50,652 bases of DNA from Treponema sp. Lineage in GTDB: Bacteria; Spirochaetota; Spirochaetia; Treponematales; Treponemataceae. This document shows, piece after piece, positions 1 to 6,929 of the stretch. The notes below the pieces were generated by a model, which was not told the DNA's origin, made no database searches, and saw nothing but the letters and a program-made list of their open reading frames with translations. Location of the stretch: assembly GCA_024691105.1 (NCBI GenBank), contig JAILNY010000084.1, positions 1 through 50,652 on the forward strand, written 5' to 3'. The stretch's first letter is position 1. Every line of letters begins with the position of its first letter. The position numbers and the translations under genes were made by a program.

Positions 1-165
1 CTGCTTGCAGATTTCTTGTCGAAGAAGTGAAGAACGCACCCGCAATAATTGCATGGGCGCGATATATGACACAGAGATTTACGGAAGTGAAGGAGAGAAT
101 TGCGAACCTCGTGTTCACAATTCTCGAAGCGAAAAGCTCAATGGATTATCGTGATGAACAGAAAT
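1..165. other. Left edge: possible 3' end of a truncated gene, with a hairpin
   Basis: No complete gene is visible here. On the plus strand the frame starting at base 3 stays open to a TAA at about 195-197, which would run into the 3' end of the convergent carboxypeptidase gene; the frame starting at base 2 is open to about 151. Neither shows a recognisable motif, so a truncated reading frame entering from the left is possible but unproven. Bases 95-125 form a strong inverted repeat (see separate entry). Confidence 0.25.
95..125. repeat. Imperfect 13-bp inverted repeat (hairpin)
   Basis: GAGAATTG-C-GAAC (95-107) pairs with GTTC-A-CAATTCTC (113-125) around a five-base loop, with one C/A mismatch. 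There is no T-run on either side, so it is not an obvious terminator. It may be a processing or structural element at the 3' side of the carboxypeptidase gene, or part of a dispersed repeat. Confidence 0.5.
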
Positions 166-945
166 TTACTTTTCGCAGTTTTTCCATAAGTCGATAAATT
201 CAAGCATATACTGCTGAACATCGTTAAAGTATTTCTTTTGTAATGCGCAGGCTGGAATCCCGATATAACGGTAGTGCCAGCATTCATGCATATAGCCTGT
301 AATGTCTTCGTAACCTTTAGGGAATGAAAGCGACCAGCCGTATTTATATGCATTTTTGTAAAGCCATTGTCCTGCCTTTGTATTGATAAAGTCTGCCGTA
401 ATTGAACCAAAGTCAATTGCGCTTCCGAGCTGATGCTGACTTGTTCCAGGTCTTGCACTGTAGCGTTCTGCTGCCTTTTCTCCGTCCTGATCTACATAGC
501 GCTGAAAGAGTCGCTCCTGGTAAGAATATGATCTGTAGGTTGAACTTACCATAATCCAGATGCCGTCATCTAATGCAGCCTTTGCCATAACCTGAAGAGC
601 TTCTTCTACATCTGGTCTTAGAGAAAGATCGTTTCGGCTTATTCCATAGATATTATTTTTTTCAAGCTTCTTTAAATTTTTTGGTTCGTAATCTTTAGAT
701 ACCTTGTTTTTTTTATCGATTAAAAAATAAAGTGGCAAATCTTCCTGCGTATATTTTTTTTCTTCAGCAAGAACAACCTTCAGGTCTTTAAGAAATTCCG
801 CCTTATCAGAAATACTGATTTCTTTTTTTGCACGCTCTGACATTTTAGAAAGAACAGTGTCAATTTTTTTTAATTCATCCTGACTCTGCCCAAAAAGACA
901 GCCAGTCAAAAATGTACATGCCAGAATAGTAAAAATTTTTTTCAT
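166..945 (-). CDS. D-alanyl-D-alanine carboxypeptidase lipoprotein (VanY/M15B family)
   Basis: Zinc carboxypeptidase expected to remove the terminal D-alanine from peptidoglycan stem peptides in the periplasm. The reading frame extends upstream to 975, but the ATG at 945 has an AAGGGG ribosome-binding site (952-957) and opens a lipoprotein signal with lipobox LTGC (Cys16); this gives 259 residues. The M15 zinc and catalytic motifs are present: SQHQLGSAID at about residues 169-178, and ECWHYR at about 221-226 supplying the catalytic Glu and last His ligand. The segment between signal and catalytic domain is Lys/Glu rich and probably a tether. The gene stands alone, divergent from tRNA-Asn. Family assignment is firm; whether the substrate is a pentapeptide or tetrapeptide cannot be told. 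Confidence 0.9.
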   Translation of the reverse strand: MKKIFTILACTFLTGCLFGQSQDELKKIDTVLSKMSERAKKEISISDKAEFLKDLKVVLAEEKKYTQEDLPLYFLIDKKNKVSKDYEPKNLKKLEKNNIYGISRNDLSLRPDVEEALQVMAKAALDDGIWIMVSSTYRSYSYQERLFQRYVDQDGEKAAERYSARPGTSQHQLGSAIDFGSITADFINTKAGQWLYKNAYKYGWSLSFPKGYEDITGYMHECWHYRYIGIPACALQKKYFNDVQQYMLEFIDLWKNCEK

Positions 946-1003
946 TTTATTCCCCTTATAAAACATATTTTTCATTTTATCAAAAAAAATCCCTTTATAC
1001 TAG

Positions 1004-1032
1004 TTGACATAAAAACAATATTTTTATAATAT
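1004..1032 (+). promoter_or_regulatory. Promoter of tRNA-Asn, overlapped by a palindrome
   Basis: -35 TTGACA (1004-1009) and -10 TAATAT (1027-1032) with a 17-bp spacer; an overlapping TATAAT at 1025-1030 would give 15 bp. A 9-bp perfect inverted repeat, AACAATATT (1014-1022) and AATATTGTT (1028-1036), covers the spacer and the -10 box. Confidence 0.8.
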
Positions 1033-1054
1033 TGTTACTGTTCTAACGAACAAT

Positions 1055-1127
1055 GCTTGCTTAGCTCAGCTGGTAGAGCAATGGACTGTTAATCCATGTG
1101 TCGCAGGTTCAAAACCTGCAGCAGGCG
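1055..1127 (+). tRNA. tRNA-Asn (anticodon GTT)
   Basis: A complete 73-nt cloverleaf can be drawn. The acceptor stem GCTTGCT pairs with AGCAGGC (one G-U), followed by discriminator G at 1127. The D arm is GCTC...GAGC. The anticodon stem ATGGA/TCCAT encloses the loop CTGTTAA, giving anticodon GTT. The T stem is GCAGG/CCTGC. CCA is not encoded. A rho-independent terminator follows within three bases. The last 18 nt (1110-1127) recur with the terminator at 1299-1351. Confidence 0.95.
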
Positions 1128-1162
1128 TTAAAAGACCTCTTTGTCATGAAGAGGTCTTTTTT
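1110..1162 (+). repeat. 53-bp direct repeat, copy 1 (tRNA-Asn tail plus terminator)
   Basis: Bases 1110-1162 are identical to 1299-1351 at an offset of 189 bp. The copy contains the last 18 nt of tRNA-Asn and the whole terminator. Duplicated tRNA 3' ends are the usual scar of site-specific integration or of a tandem tRNA duplication. Confidence 0.9.
1130..1162 (+). terminator. Rho-independent terminator of tRNA-Asn
   Basis: AAAAGACCTCTT and AAGAGGTCTTTT form a 12-bp stem around a short loop and run into six T's. It is exactly duplicated at 1319-1351. Confidence 0.9.
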
Positions 1163-1188
1163 ATTTTTAAAGTGATAGTAAACAATAT

Positions 1189-1306
1189 AGGTTTTGAAGC
1201 GGAGCGAACGCCGCCGGTGGCGGATAGGCAGCAGGAGGCTGCCGGCAGTGAGTGTAGCCGGCCTGTAAGAAGCGAACACGATGTTCGCGACTGGAAGGCA
1301 AAACCT
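1189..1306. repeat. GC-rich multi-hairpin element with terminal inverted repeats
   Basis: The ends AGGTTTTG (1189-1196) and CAAAACCT (1299-1306) are inverted copies of each other. Inside lie successive short stems: CCGCC/GGCGG (1211-1223), GGCAGC/GCTGCC (1227-1243), GCCGGC/GCCGGC (1241-1262, sharing bases with the previous stem), and GCGAACA/TGTTCGC (1272-1288). Base composition is much richer in G and C than the surrounding AT-rich intergenic DNA. No convincing protein is encoded. It looks like a small non-autonomous mobile repeat or a structured RNA; I do not recognise a named family. Confidence 0.6.
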
Positions 1307-1351
1307 GCAGCAGGCGTTAAAAGACCTCTTTGTCATGAAGAGGTCTTTTTT
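1299..1351 (+). repeat. 53-bp direct repeat, copy 2 (orphan tRNA-Asn tail plus terminator)
   Basis: Second exact copy of the tRNA-Asn tail and terminator. Upstream of it the T-stem partner GCAGG is absent, so this is not a second functional tRNA. Its hairpin (1319-1342) with a run of eight T's should still act as a terminator. Confidence 0.9.
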
Positions 1352-1601
1352 TTGCCCGCACGGTTCTGGGGTGCTGTGCGTTTTTTTTGAGTGGCTGTGC
1401 GGGATGCGGAGATTTTTCTATGGGAGAGCTCTGTGTTATCCGCCACTATATATAGCGGAATTTATGAAGAAATTTGGCATCTTCCCCTTGACCAACACGC
1501 CTCAATTCTGATAATATTCATTCTACATTAATATGCCTGTCGTATAAATCCCCGTTTGATACTATGGTAATATATGAACAAATTTTAAGTGAGGTTATGT
1601 T
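1352..1601. other. Intergenic region before rplU: promoter and AT-rich leader, no gene seen
   Basis: About 250 bases without a convincing coding region. It holds an inverted repeat TCCGC/GCGGA around 1440-1459, the rplU promoter at 1488-1517, and an untranslated leader of roughly 80 nt. In E. coli and B. subtilis rplU leaders take part in ribosomal-protein autoregulation; no such structure could be confirmed here. Confidence 0.5.
1488..1517 (+). promoter_or_regulatory. Promoter of the rplU-prp-rpmA operon
   Basis: -35 TTGACC (1488-1493), 18-bp spacer, and -10 TAATAT (1512-1517) preceded by TGA, an extended -10. The same TGATAATAT string occurs in the tRNA-Gln promoter. Confidence 0.7.
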
Positions 1602-1913
1602 ATGTACGCACTTGTAGAATATAAGGGAAAACAGTATAAAGCAGAAAAAGGTGCTCTTCTTCAGGTTGACAAAATTGACGCAGAAAAAGGCGCAAAGATT
1701 GACATCGATTCTGTTCTTCTCGTTAGTGATGGAGACAAAGTTTCAGTTGGTGCTCCATATGTAAAAGGTGCTAAAGTTTCTGTAGTAGTTGAAGATTCTT
1801 TCAAAGACAAGAAGGTTCTTGTATTCAAATATAAGAGCAAGAAAGACTATCACCGTCTCATCGGTCACAGACAGCAGTACACAAACGTACGTGTTGAAGA
1901 AATCGTTGGCTAA
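1602..1913 (+). CDS. rplU: 50S ribosomal protein L21
   Basis: Large-subunit protein that binds 23S rRNA near L20. At 103 residues it has the usual family length. The N-terminal strand MYALVEYKGKQYK and the C-terminal RLIGHRQQYTNVRV are diagnostic. The start follows a GTGAGG ribosome-binding site. It heads the operon rplU-prp-rpmA; its TAA overlaps the ATG of prp (TAATG), which implies translational coupling. The clustered gene order is conserved across many bacteria. Confidence 0.97.
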   Translation: MYALVEYKGKQYKAEKGALLQVDKIDAEKGAKIDIDSVLLVSDGDKVSVGAPYVKGAKVSVVVEDSFKDKKVLVFKYKSKKDYHRLIGHRQQYTNVRVEEIVG

Positions 1914-2251
1914 TGACGGAAGTTTTGCTTGTTAAGGCAAAGAATGGCAATTTTCTTAAGTGCAATGCATCAGGACATGCCGGATTTGCCCCAAAAGGAA
2001 AGGACATTGTCTGTAGCGCCGTTACTATTTTAATGCGGACTGCAATGCAGGTTCTTTCTGAGACAGGCGGAATTAAACTGGAAACAGATACTTCGCTGCG
2101 AGGATTTTTATCTTTTTGTGCAGTGATAGATTCCGGTAATGCAGACCAGAGCCGGATAAATACAATAGGGGACTTTTTGGAGACCGGGTTCAAATCCCTT
2201 TCAGAAGAGTTCCCAAATAACTTAACTTTTGAATTAAAGTTGGAGGATTAA
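1913..2251 (+). CDS. prp: Ribosomal-processing cysteine protease Prp (YsxB/DUF464)
   Basis: In Firmicutes this protease removes an N-terminal extension from ribosomal protein L27 before ribosome assembly. The 112-residue protein keeps the family motif GHAGFAPKGKDIVCSAV, with the catalytic pair at His22 and Cys34, the same numbering as in the staphylococcal enzyme. Its position between rplU and rpmA is also the family's usual one. The oddity is that the adjacent L27 starts directly at the mature sequence and has no extension to cleave, so the substrate here is unclear. It overlaps rplU by one base and ends two bases before rpmA. Confidence 0.92.
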   Translation: MTEVLLVKAKNGNFLKCNASGHAGFAPKGKDIVCSAVTILMRTAMQVLSETGGIKLETDTSLRGFLSFCAVIDSGNADQSRINTIGDFLETGFKSLSEEFPNNLTFELKLED

Positions 2252-2252
2252 T

Positions 2253-2510
2253 ATGGGAAGAACTAGAGGCGGAAGCGGTGCAAAAAACGGACGCGATTCT
2301 AATCCAAAACACCTTGGCGTTAAAAAATATGCTGGAGAATCAGTAACAGCTGGTTCAATCATTGTTAAACAGCGTGGAACACACTTCCATCCAGGTGACA
2401 ATGTTCAGAAAGCAGGAGATGACAGCCTTTTTGCTACAGTAGACGGAAAAGTAGTTTTCGGTGAACGCAAAAATAGAAAGGTTGTTTCAGTTACTCCAGT
2501 TAAGGCGTAA
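2253..2510 (+). CDS. rpmA: 50S ribosomal protein L27, without N-terminal extension
   Basis: Large-subunit protein whose N-terminal tail reaches the peptidyl-transferase centre. The 85-residue sequence carries the family core NGRDSNPKHLGVKKY and GTHFHPG. Translation starts at the ATG at 2253, fixed by a GGAGG just upstream. The N-terminus MGRTRGGSGAKN corresponds to the mature form; the hydrophobic leader with a Prp cleavage site that Firmicutes L27 carries is missing. Third gene of rplU-prp-rpmA, followed by a terminator. Confidence 0.97.
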   Translation: MGRTRGGSGAKNGRDSNPKHLGVKKYAGESVTAGSIIVKQRGTHFHPGDNVQKAGDDSLFATVDGKVVFGERKNRKVVSVTPVKA

Positions 2511-2532
2511 TTTAGAAAAGCTTTTACGTTTA

Positions 2533-2566
2533 ATGCCCGGTAGGTTTCTTGCCGGGTATTTTTTTT
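2533..2566 (+). terminator. Terminator after rpmA
   Basis: ATGCCCGG (2533-2540) pairs with CCGGGTAT (2552-2559, one G-T pair), followed by an unbroken T-run. Confidence 0.85.
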
Positions 2567-2639
2567 GTATGAAGGCCGTGTAAAAAGATTTCTCTTTTTA
2601 GATGGGCCGAATTCCTTTATAATTAAAAGGCGGTATAAT

Positions 2640-3767
2640 ATGATAGGTTTTGCAGATGAAGCTTTAATCGAAGTAACAAGCGGTAAAGGTGGAAACGGAT
2701 GTATCTCATTCAGACGCGAAAAATATGTTCCAAATGGCGGTCCGTCAGGTGGTGACGGCGGCGATGGCGGAGACATTATTTTTGTCGTTAAGCGCAATCT
2801 GCGTACGCTTGCACATTTGCGCTATCATCCTATCATTAAAGCCAAAAACGGTTCTGACGGACAGAGCTGGAATAAATACGGAAAAAACGGTGATGATAAA
2901 ATAATTCCTGTTCCACCTGGTACAACTCTCCGTGATCCTGATACAAACGAACTTATATATGAATTTACAACACAGAGCGAAGATGAGCAGTTTGTGTTCC
3001 TCAAGGGTGGAAAAGGCGGCTGGGGAAACGTTCACTTTAAGACATCCACAAATCAGGCGCCGCGCTATGCGCACAAGGGTACTTTAGGCGAGACAAGGAA
3101 GCTTAGAGTTGAACTTAGCATTATGGCCGATGTCGGTCTTGTTGGATTTCCGAATGCAGGTAAGTCTTCTCTTTTGACTGCCTTTACTAACGCGAGACCA
3201 AAAATTGCTCCGTACCCGTTCACTACGAAAATCCCTAACCTCGGCGTACTTAACGCAGACAAAGACCGCGATATCATCATTGCCGACATCCCGGGTATCA
3301 TCGAAGGCGCTTCAGAAGGTGCAGGACTTGGAATCCGGTTCTTAAAGCACATCAGCCGTACGGCATGTCTTATTTTTATGATTGATGTCTCTGACGAAAA
3401 TTATCTTACAGCCTATAAGACTTTGTGCAATGAATTAAAATCTTTCTCAGAAGAGCTTTATGCAAAACCGCGAATTGTTTTGTGTAATAAAATAGATGTT
3501 GAAGGCGCAGAAGAACGCGCAAAAGAAGTTCAGGAAGCGATTGCAAAAGATGAGCCTGAGACAGTTGTGCTTGCAATTTCTGTTTTGATGAACAAGGGAC
3601 TGGGCGCTACACGCAATGCGGTAATTGAACTTGTTGACCGTCTTGAACAAAGCGGCGAAGGAGCGGTTACTCTTTCCAAAAAAGAAAAAGATGAAGTAAG
3701 TGACTTTATGAAAGAGCGTGCCGAAATTGACGAGGATATGGAAGTTCAGTATCCGGGTGCACAGTAA
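2640..3767 (+). CDS. obgE: GTPase ObgE/CgtA
   Basis: Ribosome-associated GTPase for 50S maturation and stress signalling. The frame is open from 2565, but the ATG at 2640 is the family start (MIGFADEALIEV) and follows AAGGCGG; this gives 375 residues. The Gly-rich Obg fold fills about residues 1-157 (GGPSGGDGGDGGD). The G domain follows: P-loop GFPNAGKSS (169-177), switch I with PYPFTT (191-196), DIPG (216-219) and NKID (283-286). A Glu/Asp-rich tail ends the protein. It opens the series obgE-nadD-yqeK-LCP-rsfS. A perfect TATAAT at 2618-2623 may be its -10 box, but the matching -35 is poor. Confidence 0.96.
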   Translation: MIGFADEALIEVTSGKGGNGCISFRREKYVPNGGPSGGDGGDGGDIIFVVKRNLRTLAHLRYHPIIKAKNGSDGQSWNKYGKNGDDKIIPVPPGTTLRDPDTNELIYEFTTQSEDEQFVFLKGGKGGWGNVHFKTSTNQAPRYAHKGTLGETRKLRVELSIMADVGLVGFPNAGKSSLLTAFTNARPKIAPYPFTTKIPNLGVLNADKDRDIIIADIPGIIEGASEGAGLGIRFLKHISRTACLIFMIDVSDENYLTAYKTLCNELKSFSEELYAKPRIVLCNKIDVEGAEERAKEVQEAIAKDEPETVVLAISVLMNKGLGATRNAVIELVDRLEQSGEGAVTLSKKEKDEVSDFMKERAEIDEDMEVQYPGAQ

Positions 3768-3803
3768 GTTTTGTGCGGCGTTTGCTTGAGGCTTTGAGGT
3801 TGT

Positions 3804-4460
3804 ATGAAGATTGCGATTTTAGGCGGAACATTTAATCCTGTTCACATCGGTCATTTGGCTCTTGCAGATGATGTCTGCAAAAGTCTTGGCTATGACACAG
3901 TTCTTTTTGTTCCTGCTTTTATGCCTCCGCATAAGATGCTTTCTTCTGCTGATAATGCAGAGCACAGAGTGAATATGCTTAAGACGGCATTTAAAAATGA
4001 CAGCCGCTTTATTGTCGAGACTTGCGAGATCGAGCGCGGCGGTGTGTCTTATACAATCGATACGGTTAACGAACTTATGCAAAAGTATATGGACACTCTT
4101 GAAGGAAAATTTGGTCTTGTAATGGGCCAGGAAAATGCCGCCGAGTTTCATAAATGGAAAGAAGCTGACCGGATTGCAGAGCTTACTGACATCATTATCG
4201 CGCGCCGCCAGAAGGTCTTTGACCTTGATACAGATGGATTTGAAAACAAGCCTGTCGGAAATTATCACGGGGATTTTAAAGATGAAAATTATACAGACGT
4301 ATTTTCAACTTTTAAGTATAAATTCACTCCGTTAAAAAATCATATTCTGCCTTTATCGTCGACAGAGATAAGACTTAGAGCCGCAAAAAATTACGGCTAT
4401 CGTTATCTTGTTCCAGAAGGCGTTTTTGAGTATATTTTAGAACATAAGCTTTATGAATAA
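3804..4460 (+). CDS. nadD: Nicotinate-nucleotide adenylyltransferase
   Basis: Transfers AMP from ATP to nicotinate mononucleotide, the penultimate step of NAD synthesis, in the cytoplasm. The 218-residue protein has the nucleotidyltransferase signature GGTFNPVHIGH (residues 7-17) and the second ATP-binding motif LSSTEIR near residue 185. The start ATG at 3804 follows a weak GAGG. It lies 36 bases after obgE and overlaps yqeK by eight bases, which indicates one operon. The nadD-yqeK-rsfS order is widely conserved. Confidence 0.95.
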   Translation: MKIAILGGTFNPVHIGHLALADDVCKSLGYDTVLFVPAFMPPHKMLSSADNAEHRVNMLKTAFKNDSRFIVETCEIERGGVSYTIDTVNELMQKYMDTLEGKFGLVMGQENAAEFHKWKEADRIAELTDIIIARRQKVFDLDTDGFENKPVGNYHGDFKDENYTDVFSTFKYKFTPLKNHILPLSSTEIRLRAAKNYGYRYLVPEGVFEYILEHKLYE

Positions 4461-5049
4461 TATTGATTACGAAAAAAAAATAGAAGATATCAGAAAATAT
4501 ACAATGGCCGCTGTTTCTGAAAGCCGTTATGCACACAGCGTAAGAACGGCTCAGATGTGCGAAAAAATCTGCGAGCACTACGGAATGGAAGGCCGCCGCG
4601 GATACCTTTGCGGTATTGCCCATGATATGTGTAAGAAAATGGATGACAGTCTTTTGATAAAACTTGCATCTAAAGACGGCCGTCCTATTACCGCCATCGA
4701 AAAAGATAAACCGGCACTTTTGCACGGCCGGGCGGCGGCAGTCAAAATAAAGCAGGACTTTGGAATTGAAGATCCTGAGGTTATAGAAGCGATTGCAAAT
4801 CATACTTTTGGTGGCGAAAAATTATGTGATCTTGCAAAGGCGTTATATATTGCAGATAAGATTGAGCCCGGCCGTGAGCATGTGACACGCGAGTATTTAG
4901 AAAAATTATTTACGCTTTCGCTTGATGGTATGGCTTATGCTGTATTAAAAGAGAGTATAGATTACCTTACAAAAAAAGGTAAAAAGATAAGTCCTGTAAC
5001 TATGGACTTTTATAAAGAACTTAAGAAAACTGTAGATACACAAAACTAA
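4453..5049 (+). CDS. yqeK: HD-domain hydrolase YqeK, probable Ap4A hydrolase
   Basis: Members of this HD family hydrolyse symmetrical dinucleoside tetraphosphates such as Ap4A. The 198-residue sequence shows the metal ligands His28 (HSVRTAQMC), His57-Asp58 (GIAHDMCK), a later NHTFGG and a downstream YIADKIEPGR typical of YqeK. It starts inside the end of nadD (eight-base overlap) and is followed 22 bases later by the LCP gene. Enzymatic function is taken from family knowledge rather than shown here. Confidence 0.9.
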   Translation: MNNIDYEKKIEDIRKYTMAAVSESRYAHSVRTAQMCEKICEHYGMEGRRGYLCGIAHDMCKKMDDSLLIKLASKDGRPITAIEKDKPALLHGRAAAVKIKQDFGIEDPEVIEAIANHTFGGEKLCDLAKALYIADKIEPGREHVTREYLEKLFTLSLDGMAYAVLKESIDYLTKKGKKISPVTMDFYKELKKTVDTQN

Positions 5050-5071
5050 AGTTTGGGGAAGGGAATTTAGT

Positions 5072-6271
5072 ATGAGACGAAATACAGAAAAGAAAGGTTT
5101 GATTTTTATTGCAATGATTGCAGTAATCCTTGCAGCGCTTGTTACAGTAATTGCACTTTCTCTAAAGCAGGATACCGTAAAGGAAAACCTTCAGCAGGAT
5201 CCTGTTGTAAAAGTTTTGTTTGTTATAGAAGATAAAAATCAGGCGCTGTTTACAGACATTCTTATTTATTATCCAGTAAGCGGAAAAGGTGCTCTTATTA
5301 ATATTCCAGGAAATACCGGCGGACTTTATTCTTCGCTTGACAGGGTAGACCGCATAGACGCAATCTATTCTGAACTTGGAATAAATCAGTACGTTTCTGA
5401 TATTGCAGATTTTGTAAACACGGATATTCCTTTTTATATTAAGATTAAGATGAATGATTTTGTTGAGCTTGCAGATCTTCTTGGCGGGCTTGAACTTTTT
5501 ATTTCGATGCCGGTAGATAAAACTTCTTCAACTGGAGAAAAATGGCTTTTGCCTAGCGGACGTGTAACTCTTGACGGAGACAAGGTTCGTACTTTTATGA
5601 CTTACAGCCTTGAAGATGATTCAGAAGAAGACATTCAGGAACGTCGCCAGGATGCGACTGTTGCATTTTTGTCTGCGATAAAAAATAATTCAAAATCATT
5701 TTTAACGGAAAAGAATTTTACGGAAATTTCAAAACGGCTTTCTTCAAACATCAGCGAAAAAGATTTGCTTGAATTATTCCTTTATATTTCGCAGGTTGAT
5801 ACAGAGCGTTTTGAATATGTTACTGTAACCGGAAAATACAGTACGGTTGACGGAAAAATGCTTTTAATGCCGTTCAGAAACGGTGAGTACATTAAAGACG
5901 TTGTAAAAAAAGCGATAAATTCAATTGTATCGCCTTCGGGAACAGCAAATGCGCGTCCTTATGTAATCCGTATTTTGAATGGAACAAAAATTCAGGGACT
6001 TGCGCACAATACCCGCATTCTGCTCCAGGGGGCTGCGTATGAAGTTCTTGATATCGGAAATATGGACGATGACGACGAAGTTGCAGAGACTTACATCATT
6101 GATCATATTGGACAAAAAGAAGTGGCAAAGGGTATAGGTGAATTTATTCACTGTACAAAAATTCAGGAAGAAGAAGTAAAGAGTGGAGATGAAGAAACTG
6201 CAAGTAATGTTGACTTTACTCTTGTTCTTGGAAAAGATTTTGACGGCCGCTGGGTTACAAAAAAGAAGTAG
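5072..6271 (+). CDS. LytR-CpsA-Psr (LCP) family protein with LytR C-terminal domain
   Basis: LCP proteins transfer undecaprenyl-linked glycopolymers to the cell wall from the outer face of the inner membrane. This 399-residue protein has a single N-terminal membrane helix (about residues 9-31). A divergent LCP domain follows: DRVDRIDAIYSELG near 90-103 and ERRQDA near 190, retaining the basic cluster that contacts the pyrophosphate. A C-terminal LytR_C domain begins at VIRILNGTKIQGLA (about 297). It sits between yqeK and rsfS, where Firmicutes also carry an LCP gene. Spirochaetes have no wall teichoic acid, so the substrate is unknown. GGGAAGGG lies before the start. Confidence 0.8.
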   Translation: MRRNTEKKGLIFIAMIAVILAALVTVIALSLKQDTVKENLQQDPVVKVLFVIEDKNQALFTDILIYYPVSGKGALINIPGNTGGLYSSLDRVDRIDAIYSELGINQYVSDIADFVNTDIPFYIKIKMNDFVELADLLGGLELFISMPVDKTSSTGEKWLLPSGRVTLDGDKVRTFMTYSLEDDSEEDIQERRQDATVAFLSAIKNNSKSFLTEKNFTEISKRLSSNISEKDLLELFLYISQVDTERFEYVTVTGKYSTVDGKMLLMPFRNGEYIKDVVKKAINSIVSPSGTANARPYVIRILNGTKIQGLAHNTRILLQGAAYEVLDIGNMDDDDEVAETYIIDHIGQKEVAKGIGEFIHCTKIQEEEVKSGDEETASNVDFTLVLGKDFDGRWVTKKK

Positions 6272-6279
6272 AGGTTAAT

Positions 6280-6627
6280 ATGAAAACTACACAGGATAAA
6301 GCTTTAGAAATTGCAAAATTAATGGAAGATGGAAAGGGTAACGACGTTGTAGTTCTTGATGTTTCAGAATTGAACAGCTGGACAGATTTTTTTGTTATCG
6401 TGACAATAAACAGTTCAGCTCACTGGCAGGGTTTGTATCGTCAGGTAAAAGAATACATCAAGGATAACGATCTTGAAATTCACCTTACCAACAGAAAAAC
6501 TCCTGACGGAGATGACTGGAATTTAATCGATTTAGGAAATATCGTTGTTCACCTTATGTCAAAGCAGGCCCGTGATTTTTACGACCTTGAAAAGCTCTGG
6601 CATAACGGTAAAAAATTGGAATTCTAA
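6280..6627 (+). CDS. rsfS: Ribosomal silencing factor RsfS (Iojap/YbeB)
   Basis: Binds L14 on the 50S subunit and blocks 30S joining when nutrients are short. The 115-residue protein has the family core DVSELNSWTDFFVIVT, followed by DGDDWNLIDLGNIVVHL and a C-terminal FYDLEKLW. It begins eight bases after the LCP gene behind GAGG and closes the obgE-rsfS series; a strong terminator follows. Confidence 0.96.
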   Translation: MKTTQDKALEIAKLMEDGKGNDVVVLDVSELNSWTDFFVIVTINSSAHWQGLYRQVKEYIKDNDLEIHLTNRKTPDGDDWNLIDLGNIVVHLMSKQARDFYDLEKLWHNGKKLEF

Positions 6628-6643
6628 TTTTTGGATTTATTTG

Positions 6644-6673
6644 AAGGCCGCAAAAAAAGCGGCCTTATTTTTT
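6644..6673. terminator. Bidirectional terminator between rsfS and the small acidic gene
   Basis: AAGGCCGC (6644-6651) and GCGGCCTT (6659-6666) form an 8-bp perfect stem with an A-rich loop and a T-rich flank on the plus strand. On the minus strand the T-rich complement of the A loop is inside the hairpin, so activity in that direction is less certain. Confidence 0.85.
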
Positions 6674-6929
6674 AAAAGTCTTCTTCAATTCCGGTCTCGT
6701 CAAAATGTTCGTGACCGGCATCTTCTTCAGAAAAGTCGTCTTCGCAGTCAAAGTCGCTGTATAAATCTGCATCGTCATCAAAGCTTGCAAAATCATCATC
6801 TGTTTCTGCATCTTCAAAATCAGAAGCAACCATCTCGTTAGTAATTTTTTCATCGCTATATTCATCAGCGTAAGAAAAAACAATTGACCCGAGGCTAGAA
6901 AGCCCTAAAAAACTGTCAGTGGAAAACAT
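6672..6929 (-). CDS. Small acidic protein, unrecognised
   Basis: An 85-residue frame that I do not recognise. After a hydrophobic start (FLGLSSLGSIVFSYADEY) the protein is dominated by Asp and Glu, with runs such as DDDADLYSDFDCEDDF, so it would be highly negatively charged. No good ribosome-binding site lies before the ATG at 6929. The 3' end abuts the shared terminator. Acidic composition in one frame can arise by chance opposite basic codons, so the gene is uncertain; its placement in a gap that ends at a terminator argues in favour. Confidence 0.45.
   Translation of the reverse strand: MFSTDSFLGLSSLGSIVFSYADEYSDEKITNEMVASDFEDAETDDDFASFDDDADLYSDFDCEDDFSEEDAGHEHFDETGIEEDF

Noticed and set aside
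1299..1351. A second tRNA gene at the repeat copy
   Set aside because: Only the last 18 nt of the tRNA are present; the T-stem partner, anticodon arm and 5' acceptor are missing.
1172..1511. Open frames of 72-76 codons across the tRNA-Asn repeat region
   Set aside because: They pass through the hairpin element and terminators, lack ribosome-binding sites and have no protein-like pattern.
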